From assembly GCA_910586555.1 (NCBI GenBank), contig CAJUJY010000005.1, positions 1 to 64,000 of the forward strand: 64,000 nt of DNA. Direction: 5' to 3'. The notes beneath the pieces are model-generated. The model was not told the origin of the DNA. It made no database searches and saw nothing but the letters and a program-made list of their open reading frames with translations. Both the position numbers and the translations under genes were made by a program. The stretch is from an uncultured Lachnospiraceae bacterium. GTDB taxonomy: Bacteria > Bacillota > Clostridia > Lachnospirales > Lachnospiraceae. Shown piece by piece: positions 52,189 through 61,224 of the stretch; within the stretch, counting starts at the first letter, position 1, and each line of letters starts with the position of its first letter.

Positions 52189-53028
52189 ATGAAGAAGAAA
52201 ATAATTCTACAAGTTGTTTTAACATTTTTAATTTGTATAGCATTATCAAAGCCGGCTTCCAGTGCAAAACAGAAACACTCTGCGGTTTCTGGAAAAACAG
52301 CAGAAAAAGCAGATACACCAAAACTTAATGCCATATCTATTGAACTTTATTATCTTCCAGATGAGTATAAAAACAATATAATATATGACAGCAGCCATTT
52401 AAGGGAATTTGCTTTCCGTGTAAAAGGACCAAAGAAAAAAGTGTCATGCTGGAGAATTGAAGGTGAGGATGCAGATTACTTCAGTGTTACAAAAAAGGGG
52501 CTGGTAACAGTACAGTGGGATATCCCTTATACAAAAAAATGTGCAAGTGCTGTGCTTAAAGCAGTACTAAAAGATGGCACAGTGCTTGAAGCAGGGCTTA
52601 AAGCATATTCAGAGGATAATATATACATAGATAAGCTCTTTAAAGAATTTGAAACAAAATATATAAATAAAAATATGACAGAAAAAGAAAAAGTGGAAAA
52701 AGCAGCATGTTATATAGGTGAGATATCATCTTATGATTCAAAGGAAAGTAACTGGAAAAGTATATTTTTAAAAGATAAAGGCGATTGTGTTGCAAGCAGA
52801 TATGCACTGGCTTACATGTGCTAGTATATGGGTATAAAAGCACAAGCATGTGGAAACCTTGGTTATCATGGTGAAACACTGGTACAAGCAGATGGGAATT
52901 TTTATATAGTGGTTACTGGATATAATGAACCAAAACCAAGGCATTATATGGTATATGAGGTATATAAAGATAATATAGATAAGCTTATAAATGATAACAA
53001 TATATGGATAGGATATTTTATTTTGTAA
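52189..53028 (+). pseudogene. secreted transglutaminase-like protein with an internal TAG
   Basis: MKKKIILQVVLTFLICIALSKPASSA is a signal peptide, preceded by AAGGGTGG. The protein runs to GDCVASRYALAYMC, where TAG (52822-52824) stops it, and continues in the same frame with YMGIKAQACGNLGYHGETLVQADGNFYIVVTGYNEPKPRHYMVYEV to 53028 (279 codons in all). GDC and the following GYHGE...DG.FYIV fit the Cys and His segments of a transglutaminase-like fold, so the stop lies between catalytic residues. Either a nonsense mutation or, less likely, read-through. A decayed partial duplicate lies at 54935-55116. Confidence 0.72.
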
Positions 53029-53500
53029 AAATAAATATTAAAAAACAAATATACGAAAAATATATAACTTATCTTGAATATATATTTATTAAAATGTTTA
53101 TGGCAACAGTATTTACTTTTAAAAAAAGAGATAAAATAATAAATATATAAACATCTTTACTAAATTTTAAGATATAATAATCATTTGATTATGCTATAAT
53201 TTATAGAAATAAAGACTTTGCCTACATAGAAGAAATGGAAAAATTAAATGAATGGAATAGTCGTATATATAGTCAAAAAAGAATGGTTTTTGCTCAAGGA
53301 AATAAAATCATAGGGAAAGATACTCATACTATGAGCAAAAATATTACATTAGTGACTATAACAAATGAATTGTCTAATATTACATTAATAATATCTGCAT
53401 ATATATTTATTGAAGAAATTGTCATTCCTCATCAGAATAAAGAGAAAATTTGAAGAATTTTAAATGATAAAGGAATAAATAGAGAATCTTTGGAATTTGA
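53029..53500. other. low-information AT-rich stretch
   Basis: It holds a 72-codon frame at 53235-53453 (MEKLNEWNSRIYSQKRM...FIEEIVIPHQNKEKI) without a binding site, probably a remnant, and otherwise nothing recognisable. Confidence 0.35.
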
Positions 53501-53773
53501 GTGACAGAGCATGTATGCGAAAAATTATATAAATTTTTGATAGTAGATGAATGGATGAAAGATAAATGGTTTTCAATAATATTTGCCATTAGTATGTTTA
53601 TTTTGGCTATATTGAGTTTGTTAGTGCAGATAAAATCTTTGGATAATGTAGCAAATGCTATAGCATTTCCAATGTTTTTATTTACATTGTTAGAGATTGT
53701 TGGGCATATAGAAAATAGTACAATACAGAGTCTTGATTTTAAATTTAGTATCGCTAAAAACGAAGAAAAATAG
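53501..53773 (+). CDS. small two-helix membrane protein
   Basis: A 90-aa product from a GTG start with a weak binding site. Two hydrophobic helices, FSIIFAISMFILAILSLLV and VANAIAFPMFLFTLLEIV, with a short loop between and a charged tail. Its stop TAG directly precedes the ATG of the next membrane protein, so the two form a pair. Not a recognised family. Confidence 0.5.
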   Translation: MTEHVCEKLYKFLIVDEWMKDKWFSIIFAISMFILAILSLLVQIKSLDNVANAIAFPMFLFTLLEIVGHIENSTIQSLDFKFSIAKNEEK

Positions 53774-54149
53774 ATGCATCCCTATTATGAGAGGGCGGAA
53801 AATTCAGAGGAGGATTTTGATGTAAGGTGTGTAAAGGAATATGAGAGGCTGGTAATGTATATTATTCAACTGGATTTAGCAAAGAAAAAAATAAGAAAAT
53901 TGACTAGATGGTATAATGGTATATATATTTTTTTTGGGAGTACTGCTTACTACATTAGCTATTTTAGCACAAGAAAATATAATCATAAAATTAGTATCAA
54001 AGTTAGATGTTGCAGCTGTAATATTAATTACATTTGCTGCATTTGTAGTTGAACCTTGGATTAACCAACTTTGTTCAGATAAATTAGAAAAAAGAGCAAT
54101 AGAGAAAGTTTTAGAAGAAGATAACTCAAAAAAAATAATTTTGTGTTGA
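53774..54149 (+). pseudogene. small membrane protein, frameshifted in T8
   Basis: The first frame encodes a charged helical N-terminus (MHPYYERAENSEEDFDVRCVKEYERLVMYIIQLDLAKKKIRKLTRWYNGIYIF). At the T8 run (53928-53935) the frame must lose one T to continue as LGVLLTTLAILAQENIIIKLVSKLDVAAVILITFAAFVVEPWINQLCSDKLEKRAIEKVLEED. The restored 124-aa protein has two helices between charged ends, like small 2TM effector proteins of defence islands (SLATT-type architecture), though no motif proves this. Co-transcribed with the preceding gene. Confidence 0.5.
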
Positions 54150-54208
54150 AATGATATATTGTATTTTTTGATGTGTCTTGACTGTATAAGAAAAGGGAGT
54201 GTTGAGCA

Positions 54209-54391
54209 ATGAATAAAAGAAACAACCAGAGAAATACAAGCAAAATGGACATGCCTTTTTTAGAAAAGTTTATGGTAGCTCCAGATAATTATGAAATATT
54301 TAAGTTTGGTGGGACTTCTTTAACATGTGGAAAGTATATGTCTGCTACATCAAAGATAGTTAATAATTTACCAAGAAACTGTATTATATAA
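54209..54391 (+). CDS. 60-aa hypothetical protein
   Basis: It begins at ATG 54209 behind GGGAGTGTTGAG. The product MNKRNNQRNTSKMDMPFLEKFMVAP...FKFGGTSLTCGKYMSATSKIVNN is unrecognised. A terminator-like AAGACC...GGTCTT hairpin (about 54411-54446) lies after it. Confidence 0.35.
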   Translation: MNKRNNQRNTSKMDMPFLEKFMVAPDNYEIFKFGGTSLTCGKYMSATSKIVNNLPRNCII

Positions 54392-54488
54392 AAAACAAAA
54401 GATATGGAAGACCGTTCATTTCTAAGGCTTTTTGGAATGGATGGTCTTTTGCATTTACATAGTTTAAAAAAAGGAGGTGCAGGCAGAA

Positions 54489-54826
54489 TTGGCAGAAAAA
54501 AACAGAAAAGTTACAAAGACACAAAAAACCCAGGTGTGGAAATTATGAAGAACAGACATAGCAGTATACAGTATCTGGAGATTGGACAACTTGCCTTGAT
54601 GACTGCCAGGCTGTTATTGCAATGGTAAACAGCAACCTTCATAGGGAAAATCTAAAACCAAGTGAAAAAGCATTTGCATATAAAATTAAACTGGAAGCAT
54701 TAAAAAAACAGGGAAAACGTACAGATTTAACTTCGTTCCAGTTTGGGACAAAGTATAAAGGCAGTACATCTGTAATAACTACAAAAATTACAGATGGTTA
54801 TAATGAAGCAGGAGAATGGAAAATAC
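54489..54826 (+). pseudogene. ParB-family partition protein, deleted and frameshifted remnant
   Basis: TTG 54489 behind AAGGAGGTG opens AEKNRKVTKTQKTQVWKL-stop. Farther on, another frame reads WTTCLDDCQAVIAMVNSNLHRENLKPSEKAFAYKIKLEALKKQGKRTDLTSFQFGTKYKG, the ParB signature around (N)LxREnLxPsEkAfAY. The protein core before it (the ParB/Srx box) is missing, and the C-terminal HTH is replaced by a fragment of another gene from about 54818. This is clearly a deletion product. Confidence 0.7.
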
Positions 54827-55116
54827 TCGGATATCTGCTTAGGCTGATGGTTTATAAATTAAAAACCGAACAGCTTGTAACAGAAGAAATGGCAGATAAA
54901 GCAGCAGAAATAACATTACAAAAAAAGGACTTGTGACAGTACAATGAGATATCCCTTATATAGAAAAATGTGCAAGGGCTGTACTGAAGTGGTATTAAAG
55001 GACGGCACAGTGCCTGAGACAGGATTTAAAGCATATTCAAAAAATAATATACACATATACAAGCTCTTTAAAGAATTTGAAACAGAATATATAAATAAAA
55101 ATATGACAGAAAAAGA
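54818..55116 (+). repeat. deleted second copy of the HTH/transglutaminase module
   Basis: The sequence from GGATATCTGCTTAGGCTGAT onward matches 52060-52155 (HTH gene 3' half), then jumps to match 52488-52690 (middle of the transglutaminase-like gene). An internal deletion of about 330 bp occurred at short TTACA repeats. It is diverged and frameshifted, so non-functional. It forms direct repeats flanking the 53-54.8 kb segment. Confidence 0.8.
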
Positions 55117-55404
55117 TTAATATTATAAAAATATTATATATAATTTGATAAATAATTAATCTATGTTATATACAAGGGACAAGTTATCCACAACCTGGGA
55201 AATGGTATAACTTATGGTGTTATCAAAAATGGTGAAAATATAAACAGTAACAAACAGGCAATAAATGAAAAGAAAATAGCAAGATTTAAGATGTTATATT
55301 GCTTATGGGCAGATATAATTATTATTAAAGATGGTGTATAAAAATAAATAAAACACAATGTAAGAAAGTAAATTAAAAATCAATTAACTAGGGAGGTAAA
55401 AAAT
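55117..55404. other. right edge of the mobile-element remnant
   Basis: A consensus DnaA box TTATCCACA occurs at 55184-55192. A start-less open frame (GQVIHNLGNGITYGVIKNGENINSNKQ... to 55341) looks like a gene remnant. No integrase or att repeat was recognised. Confidence 0.35.
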
Positions 55405-56874
55405 ATGTTATACATAGGAATTGATTTAGGCACTTCATCAGTTAAGTTGTTACTGATGGACGGAAACGGGAAAGTGAAGAATACTGTTTCAAGAGAGTAT
55501 CCTTTATATTTTCCACATAATGGCTGGTCAGAGCAGGAGCCAGAAGACTGGTACAGGGAAACTATATCAGGGTTAAAGGAACTTTTGGAAGGTTTTGATG
55601 GTAATGAAGTTGCTGGTATCAGTTTTGGCGGCCAGATGCATGGCCTGGTTATTCTGGATAGTAATGACCAGGTAATCCGCCCTGCCATACTTTGGAATGA
55701 TGGAAGGACTAAGGAAGAAAATAATTATCTTAATAATGGAATTGGAATGGAAACCCTGTCAAAGTATACAGCGAATATTTCATTTACCGGGTTTACTGCT
55801 CCTAAGATACTATGGGTAAAAAAGAATGAGCCAGAAAATTTTGCAAAGATAAAGAAAATCATGCTTCCTAAAGATTATCTTGCATACAGGCTTACTGGTG
55901 TGCATTGTACAGATGTATCAGATGCGTCTGGTATGTTGCTTTTAAATGTGGAAAAGCGTGAATGGTCAAAAGAAATGTGTGATATCTGTGGCATTTCTGG
56001 GGAGATGCTTCCAAAACTTTATGAAAGTTATGAATGTGTGGGAACTGTCCTGCCTGAAATTTCTGCACAGCTTGGACTTGGTAATAATGTAAAAGTTGCT
56101 GCTGGAGCAGGGGATAATGCAGCAGCGGCAGTTTCAACAGGTACAGTAGGCAATGGAAATTGTAATATTTCGCTTGGTACAAGTGGAACTGTATTTATTG
56201 CACTGCAAAAATTTGGTGTGGATAAAAATAATGCACTACATTCTTTTTGTGATGCCAACGGCGCATACCATTTAATGGGCTGTATGCTTTCGGCAGCTTC
56301 ATGCAATAAGTGGTGGATAGAAGAAATCCTTGGCAGCAACGATTATGACGGGGAACGGGAAAAAATTGTAAAATTAGGTGAAAACCATGTATATTATCTG
56401 CCTTATCTTATGGGGGAGAGGTCACCTTATAATGACCCAGATGCAAGAGCAACATTTATTGGAATGACTATGGATACTACAAGGGAAGATATGACACAGG
56501 CTGTCTTAGAAGGCGTTGCATTTGCACTTAGGGACTGCCTGGAGGTTGCAAAGTCACTGGACATACAGATTGAAAGGACGAAAATATGTGGCGGAGGGGC
56601 AAAAAGCCCATTATGGAAAAAAATTATAGCGAATGTATTAAATATTAAGCTGGATATTCTTGAAGCAGAGGAAGGACCTTCACTTGGAGCAGCTATGCTT
56701 GCAGCAGTTGCATGTGGTGAATACCAGAATGTGGAAGATGCTGTATCAAAGATTGTTAAAACAACCAGTACTATTGAACCAGATGCAGCCCTTGTGGAAA
56801 AATATGAGACACGTTACCAGCAATATAGAAATATTTATCCAGCATGTAAGCCATTATTTGGAAAATTAATATAA
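55405..56874 (+). CDS. xylB: xylulokinase
   Basis: A 489-aa FGGY-family kinase that phosphorylates D-xylulose. N-terminal ATPase motif YIGIDLGTSSVKLLLMD, substrate segment NGWSEQEPEDWY, SFGGQMHGLVILD (the xylulokinase MHG motif), AILWNDGRT, and C-terminal GAGDNAAAAVSTG and ICGGGAKSPLWKKIIANVL. AGGGAGG precedes the ATG. First gene of a pentose-oligosaccharide cluster; the gap to the isomerase-like gene is 27 bp. Confidence 0.93.
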   Translation: MLYIGIDLGTSSVKLLLMDGNGKVKNTVSREYPLYFPHNGWSEQEPEDWYRETISGLKELLEGFDGNEVAGISFGGQMHGLVILDSNDQVIRPAILWNDGRTKEENNYLNNGIGMETLSKYTANISFTGFTAPKILWVKKNEPENFAKIKKIMLPKDYLAYRLTGVHCTDVSDASGMLLLNVEKREWSKEMCDICGISGEMLPKLYESYECVGTVLPEISAQLGLGNNVKVAAGAGDNAAAAVSTGTVGNGNCNISLGTSGTVFIALQKFGVDKNNALHSFCDANGAYHLMGCMLSAASCNKWWIEEILGSNDYDGEREKIVKLGENHVYYLPYLMGERSPYNDPDARATFIGMTMDTTREDMTQAVLEGVAFALRDCLEVAKSLDIQIERTKICGGGAKSPLWKKIIANVLNIKLDILEAEEGPSLGAAMLAAVACGEYQNVEDAVSKIVKTTSTIEPDAALVEKYETRYQQYRNIYPACKPLFGKLI

Positions 56875-56901
56875 TATTTTAAATAAAAAGGAGGATTTGA
56901 A

Positions 56902-58395
56902 ATGAACAATATCCCAAAAGTAAAAATAGGGGTGGTGGCAGTAAGCAGGGACTGCTTTCCTGAATCATTATCAGTGGGAAGACGGCAGGCGTTTGTGAAA
57001 GCATATGGCAGTAAGTATGATAAGGAAGATATTTATGAATGTCCTGTCTGCATTGTAGAGAGTGAGATTCATATGGTACAGGCTCTTGATGATATTAAAA
57101 AGGCAGGGTGCAATGCGTTATGTGTGTATCTTGGAAATTTTGGACCAGAGATTTCTGAAACACTGCTTGCAAAGCATTTTGAAGGACCAAAAATGTTTGT
57201 TGCGGCAGCGGAGGAAACGCAGGATAACTTAATACAAGGACGTGGAGATGCATATTGTGGTATGTTAAATGCAAGCTATAATTTAAAGCTTAGAAATATA
57301 GGTGCATACATTCCTGAGTATCCTGTAGGGGATGCAGAAGAATGTGCAGATATGCTACATGAGTTTTTGCCAGTTGCAAGGACACTGGTGGGATTGTCAA
57401 AGCTAAAAATCATATCATTTGGGCCAAGACCTCTTAATTTCCTTGCGTGCAATGCACCAATTAAACAGTTTTATAATCTTGGTGTAGAGATTGAAGAAAA
57501 CTCAGAGCTTGATTTATTTGAGGCTTTTAATAAACATGATGGTGACAGCAGGATTCCACAAATTGTTGAAGATATGGAAAAGGAACTTGGCGCAGGAAAT
57601 AAGAAACCAGGGATTTTGAAAAAACTTGCACAATATGAACTGACTCTTACTGACTGGATAGAAGCGCATAAAGGATACAGGGAATATGTGGCAGTTGCTG
57701 GGAAATGCTGGCCTGCATTCCAGACACAGTTTGGCTTTGTGCCATGTTATGTAAACAGCCGTCTGACGGGACGTGGTATCCCTGTTTCCTGTGAGGTAGA
57801 TATTTATGGTGCATTAAGTGAATTTATAGGTACTTGTATAAGCCAGGATGCGGTAACACTACTTGACATTAATAATTCTGTGCCAAAAGATATGTACGAG
57901 AAATCAATCAGAAATAAGTTTGATTATAAACATATGGACACATTTATGGGCTTTCACTGTGGAAATACTTGTTCATGTAAATTATCAGGATATGAGATGA
58001 AAAACCAGATGATTATGGCAAGAAGCCTGCCTGCTGAAGTTACAGACGGAACACTTGAGGGTGATATTGAACCAGGAGATATTACGTTTTTCCGCCTTCA
58101 GTCAACAGCAGACTGCAAGCTGCGTGCATATGTGGCACAAGGCGAAGTGCTTCCAGTAGCAACACGTTCTTTTGGGTCAATTGGCGTATTTGCCATAAAA
58201 GAAATGGGAAGGTTCTACCGTCATGTCCTGATTGAGAAAAATTATCCCCATCATGGGGCAGTTGCTTTTGGACATCATGGGCAGGCTTTATTTGAAGTAT
58301 TTAAGTATATTGGCGTACCAGTGGAAGATATTAATTATAACCAGCCGGCAAATTTGCCATATACAACAGAAAATCCTTTTAAGGGGGTACAGTGA
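56902..58395 (+). CDS. L-fucose/L-arabinose isomerase-like protein
   Basis: A 497-aa protein of the fucose/arabinose-isomerase fold: VKIGVVAVSRDCFPESLSVGRRQAF, then GCNALCVYLGNFGPE, FVAAAEETQDNLIQGRGDAYCGMLNAS, and late motifs FMGFHCGNTCSC and EKNYPHHGAVAFGHHGQALFEVFKYIG with candidate metal His/Glu residues. It is not a canonical AraA, FucI or XylA, so the sugar is unknown; a ketose feeding the adjacent xylulokinase is the simplest inference. AAGGAGG precedes the start. The stop overlaps the next start (TGATG). Confidence 0.85.
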   Translation: MNNIPKVKIGVVAVSRDCFPESLSVGRRQAFVKAYGSKYDKEDIYECPVCIVESEIHMVQALDDIKKAGCNALCVYLGNFGPEISETLLAKHFEGPKMFVAAAEETQDNLIQGRGDAYCGMLNASYNLKLRNIGAYIPEYPVGDAEECADMLHEFLPVARTLVGLSKLKIISFGPRPLNFLACNAPIKQFYNLGVEIEENSELDLFEAFNKHDGDSRIPQIVEDMEKELGAGNKKPGILKKLAQYELTLTDWIEAHKGYREYVAVAGKCWPAFQTQFGFVPCYVNSRLTGRGIPVSCEVDIYGALSEFIGTCISQDAVTLLDINNSVPKDMYEKSIRNKFDYKHMDTFMGFHCGNTCSCKLSGYEMKNQMIMARSLPAEVTDGTLEGDIEPGDITFFRLQSTADCKLRAYVAQGEVLPVATRSFGSIGVFAIKEMGRFYRHVLIEKNYPHHGAVAFGHHGQALFEVFKYIGVPVEDINYNQPANLPYTTENPFKGVQ

Positions 58396-59036
58396 TGCAG
58401 ATTTTACCAGTTAATTCGCCTGATTTTAGAAAATATGGCAGAGTTATAAATAATATTGATTTTTGCAGTTTAGTTGAAAAGATGAAGGAAACACCAGTAC
58501 CTGATGGCGTAGTTTATGAACCAAGTATTCCTGAATTGGAATCACTTACTGTAAAGCAGGAACTTTCTAACATTGTCTATGGGGAAATGCCAGTACAGAT
58601 TGGATATTGTAATGGACACAATACGTTGTTAAATGGACTGGAGTATCATTGTAGCCCGGAAGTCAATGTGGCTGCTACAGATGCTGTTCTTATGCTTGGA
58701 TTAAGGTGGGAAATGGAAAGTGATTTTACTTATGATACATCTATGGTGAAAGCCTTTTTAATACCAGCAGGAACTGGCGTTGAGTTGTATACGTCTACAC
58801 TGCATTATGCCCCTTGTGGCGTAGATGGTAATGGATTCCAGGTGGCAATTATACTTCCAAAAGGAACAAATTATCCATTACAGGAAAACCACAGTAAAGT
58901 ACTGGCAGATGGTACAGCCTCAAGTGAGGATGCACTTTTAGTTGCTACAAACAAATGGCTTATTGGACATTCACAAGGAGGGTTTGATTCAGGGACATTT
59001 TGTGGGTTAAAGGGAGAAAACCTTAATATTTTATAA
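58395..59036 (+). CDS. DUF4867 family protein
   Basis: A 213-aa cupin-like protein: MQILPVNSPDFRKYGRVINN, YGEMPVQIGYCNGHNTLLNGLEYHCSPEVNVAATDAVLMLG, FLIPAGTGVELYTSTLHYAPCGV, LPKGTNYPL. The GHN, EYH and LHYAPC segments fit metal ligands of a cupin-type sugar isomerase/epimerase. It is coupled to the isomerase-like gene by a one-base overlap; DUF4867 genes commonly accompany such isomerases, suggesting a shared pathway step (for example an epimerase). No reaction is known to me. Confidence 0.85.
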   Translation: MQILPVNSPDFRKYGRVINNIDFCSLVEKMKETPVPDGVVYEPSIPELESLTVKQELSNIVYGEMPVQIGYCNGHNTLLNGLEYHCSPEVNVAATDAVLMLGLRWEMESDFTYDTSMVKAFLIPAGTGVELYTSTLHYAPCGVDGNGFQVAIILPKGTNYPLQENHSKVLADGTASSEDALLVATNKWLIGHSQGGFDSGTFCGLKGENLNIL

Positions 59037-59055
59037 TAAACAGGATTGTGCTATC

Positions 59056-59095
59056 ATGCCATATACCAGATTAACTAGTATATGGCATGTGTTTG
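59056..59095 (+). terminator. hairpin after the isomerase operon
   Basis: ATGCCATATAC (59056-59066) and GTATATGGCAT (59078-59088) are perfect 11-bp arms, followed by GTGTTTGT. A weak terminator, or an mRNA-processing or stabilising stem. Confidence 0.5.
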
Positions 59096-59116
59096 TAATT
59101 ATGTAATGAGGTAAAA

Positions 59117-60289
59117 ATGAAAAATAAAAATACAGATATACATGAAGGAGCATTTTATACAGGTATTTACCGCAATATGTTTGCGGAAACGGGTTTTAAT
59201 GAAAAAGATATTGAACACAGAAAACAGGAAATATTCCAGACATTGTTTTATGGAAGTGAAGAAGAAAGAATATACCATACTGTGGGTGCAGATATGGGGT
59301 ATATAGAGGATACTGGCAACCATGATGTGCGTACAGAGGGTATGTCCTATGGCATGATGATGTGTGTGCAGATGGACAGGAAAGAAGAATTTGACCGTAT
59401 TTGGAAATGGGTACGGACTTATATGTATATAGATAAAGGTGACAACCAAGGCTATTTTGCATGGTCCTGCCAGACAGATGGTACAAAAAATACGTCTGGT
59501 TCTGCGCCTGATGGAGAAGAATTTTTTGCAATGTCGCTGTTTTTTGCATCACACAGATGGGGTGATGGCAGAGGAATATTTAACTATGCAAGAGAAGCAA
59601 AGGAACTGCTCCATACCTGTATACATAAAGGTGAGGACAACACAGGCGGCAGGACAATGTGGGATAAAAACAATAAACTGGTGCGTTTTATTGCAGAAGT
59701 GGATTTTTCTGACCCGTCCTATCACTTGCCACATTTTTACGAACTATTTGCGTTGTGGGCTTATGAGGAAGACAAGGAGTTTTTTAAAGAGGCGGCAGCG
59801 GCAAGCAGAGAGTATCTCAAAAAAGCATGTCATAAAGAAACTGGTCTTTGTGCTGAATATGCTGAATTTGACGGAACTCCTTATAAACCAGTGTATGAAT
59901 GCTTTGGAGGACGGCATGACTGGTATTATAGTGATGCATACAGGACGATTGCAAATATAGGGCTTGATTATAGCTGGTTTGCAGCGGACATATGGGAACA
60001 GGAAGAAGTGGTTAAATTACACAAATTTTATTGTGAAACGTTGCCAAAAGAGGACAGAGATGGCATTTTTGCCATAGATGGCACGGTGCTTGAAGGAAAG
60101 GCATTGCATCCCCTGGCTGTTATTGCCACTAATGCACAGGCAGGTATTGCAGTTAATAATAAAAATGCGTTTGGCCTGGTGCAGGATTTTTTCCGGACTC
60201 CATTAAGGAAAGGCGAAAGAAGATACTATGATAATTGCCTTTATTTTTTTGCATTCCTTGCACTAAGTGGCAATTACAGAATATATTGA
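59117..60289 (+). CDS. GH8 reducing-end xylose-releasing exo-oligoxylanase
   Basis: A 390-aa intracellular enzyme (no signal peptide) removing xylose from the reducing end of xylo-oligosaccharides. GH8 signature: HDVRTEGMSYGMMMCVQMDRK (catalytic acid Glu74), NQGYFAWSCQTDGTKNTSGSAPDGEEFFAMSLFFASHRWG, and the base region RHDWYYSDAYRTIANIGLD. The length and absence of export signal match Rex enzymes rather than cellulases. ATGAGG precedes the ATG. It acts with the GH43 below and xylulokinase above. Confidence 0.92.
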   Translation: MKNKNTDIHEGAFYTGIYRNMFAETGFNEKDIEHRKQEIFQTLFYGSEEERIYHTVGADMGYIEDTGNHDVRTEGMSYGMMMCVQMDRKEEFDRIWKWVRTYMYIDKGDNQGYFAWSCQTDGTKNTSGSAPDGEEFFAMSLFFASHRWGDGRGIFNYAREAKELLHTCIHKGEDNTGGRTMWDKNNKLVRFIAEVDFSDPSYHLPHFYELFALWAYEEDKEFFKEAAAASREYLKKACHKETGLCAEYAEFDGTPYKPVYECFGGRHDWYYSDAYRTIANIGLDYSWFAADIWEQEEVVKLHKFYCETLPKEDRDGIFAIDGTVLEGKALHPLAVIATNAQAGIAVNNKNAFGLVQDFFRTPLRKGERRYYDNCLYFFAFLALSGNYRIY

Positions 60290-60539
60290 CAGATACAGCA
60301 AGTATAGCAATTTTTACAATACATATAGCAATATTTATATAGAATTTCCAGTATAAAAATTTATAATAATTAGTTATAAATGTAAATTATAAGTGGAAAT
60401 GTATATCTTATAACTTATATTTATGTTTAGTAATCTGGATTGCACACAAGGGAATACTTATAGTAAAGATTAAAATAATAGTAAAATTTATTATAGGACA
60501 AATTATATACATACAATAAATAAAAAGGAGACTGCCAGA

Positions 60540-61175
60540 ATGAATAATAGTTTTTTTAGTATAGAAAGCCCATTGTACAAATTGATGGTTAAACTTCTGG
60601 ATATTATAAAGTTGAATTTTCTGTGGCTTATTTGCAGTATTCCTGTTATAACAATGGGAGCAGCAACAACAGCAGCATTTTATACAGGCTTTCGGATTGA
60701 TAAAGATAAGGATGCGTATATTGCAGCACCATTTATACGTGAATTTAAGGCTAATTTTAAACAGGGCAGTATTATTGGTATTATCCAGATGCTAATAATA
60801 TATGTGATTTATATTGATTTCAGGTTATCGGCAGCAGCAGGGAAAAAACGTTTAGTATATATGGCAGCAGGCATAGTAGCAATTTTTCTGGCATTTCTTC
60901 ATTTTATTTATGTATATGCACTCCTGGCAAGATATGAAAATACTATTATGAATACTTTCCGCAATTCTTTTTCAATTTGTATAAAATTTTTCCCTAAGAC
61001 TATTGGTCTGCTGCTGCTTGTTTTAATGGAGTGTGCAATATTTTTGTGGAATTTTACAACTATGTTTGTAGGCTTTTTTATTGGACCAGCATGTATTGTA
61101 TTAACTATATGCAAATTTGTAATGCCAATGTTTGAAAAAATAGAAGCTGAAAGTACAGCAGATAAAGATATGTGA
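60540..61175 (+). CDS. DUF624 (YesL-like) membrane protein
   Basis: A 211-aa protein with four or five helices. Family marks are FSIESPLYKLMVKLLDIIKLNFLWLICSIPVITMGAATTAAFY at the start and FRNSFSICIKFFPKTIGLLLL later. DUF624 genes accompany carbohydrate ABC transporters and glycosidases; function unknown. AAGGAG precedes the ATG. The 250 bp upstream is AT-rich without a clear signal, so a separate promoter for the GH43 unit may be there. Confidence 0.88.
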   Translation: MNNSFFSIESPLYKLMVKLLDIIKLNFLWLICSIPVITMGAATTAAFYTGFRIDKDKDAYIAAPFIREFKANFKQGSIIGIIQMLIIYVIYIDFRLSAAAGKKRLVYMAAGIVAIFLAFLHFIYVYALLARYENTIMNTFRNSFSICIKFFPKTIGLLLLVLMECAIFLWNFTTMFVGFFIGPACIVLTICKFVMPMFEKIEAESTADKDM

Positions 61176-61224
61176 GTAAATATAATAACCAGGCAGATAA
61201 ATATATTCAAGGAGAATAAAGGAT

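Noticed and set aside
55184..55192. Replication origin at a DnaA box
   Set aside because: Only one consensus box and no AT-rich unwinding element or iterons; chance occurrence or part of a gene remnant is likelier.
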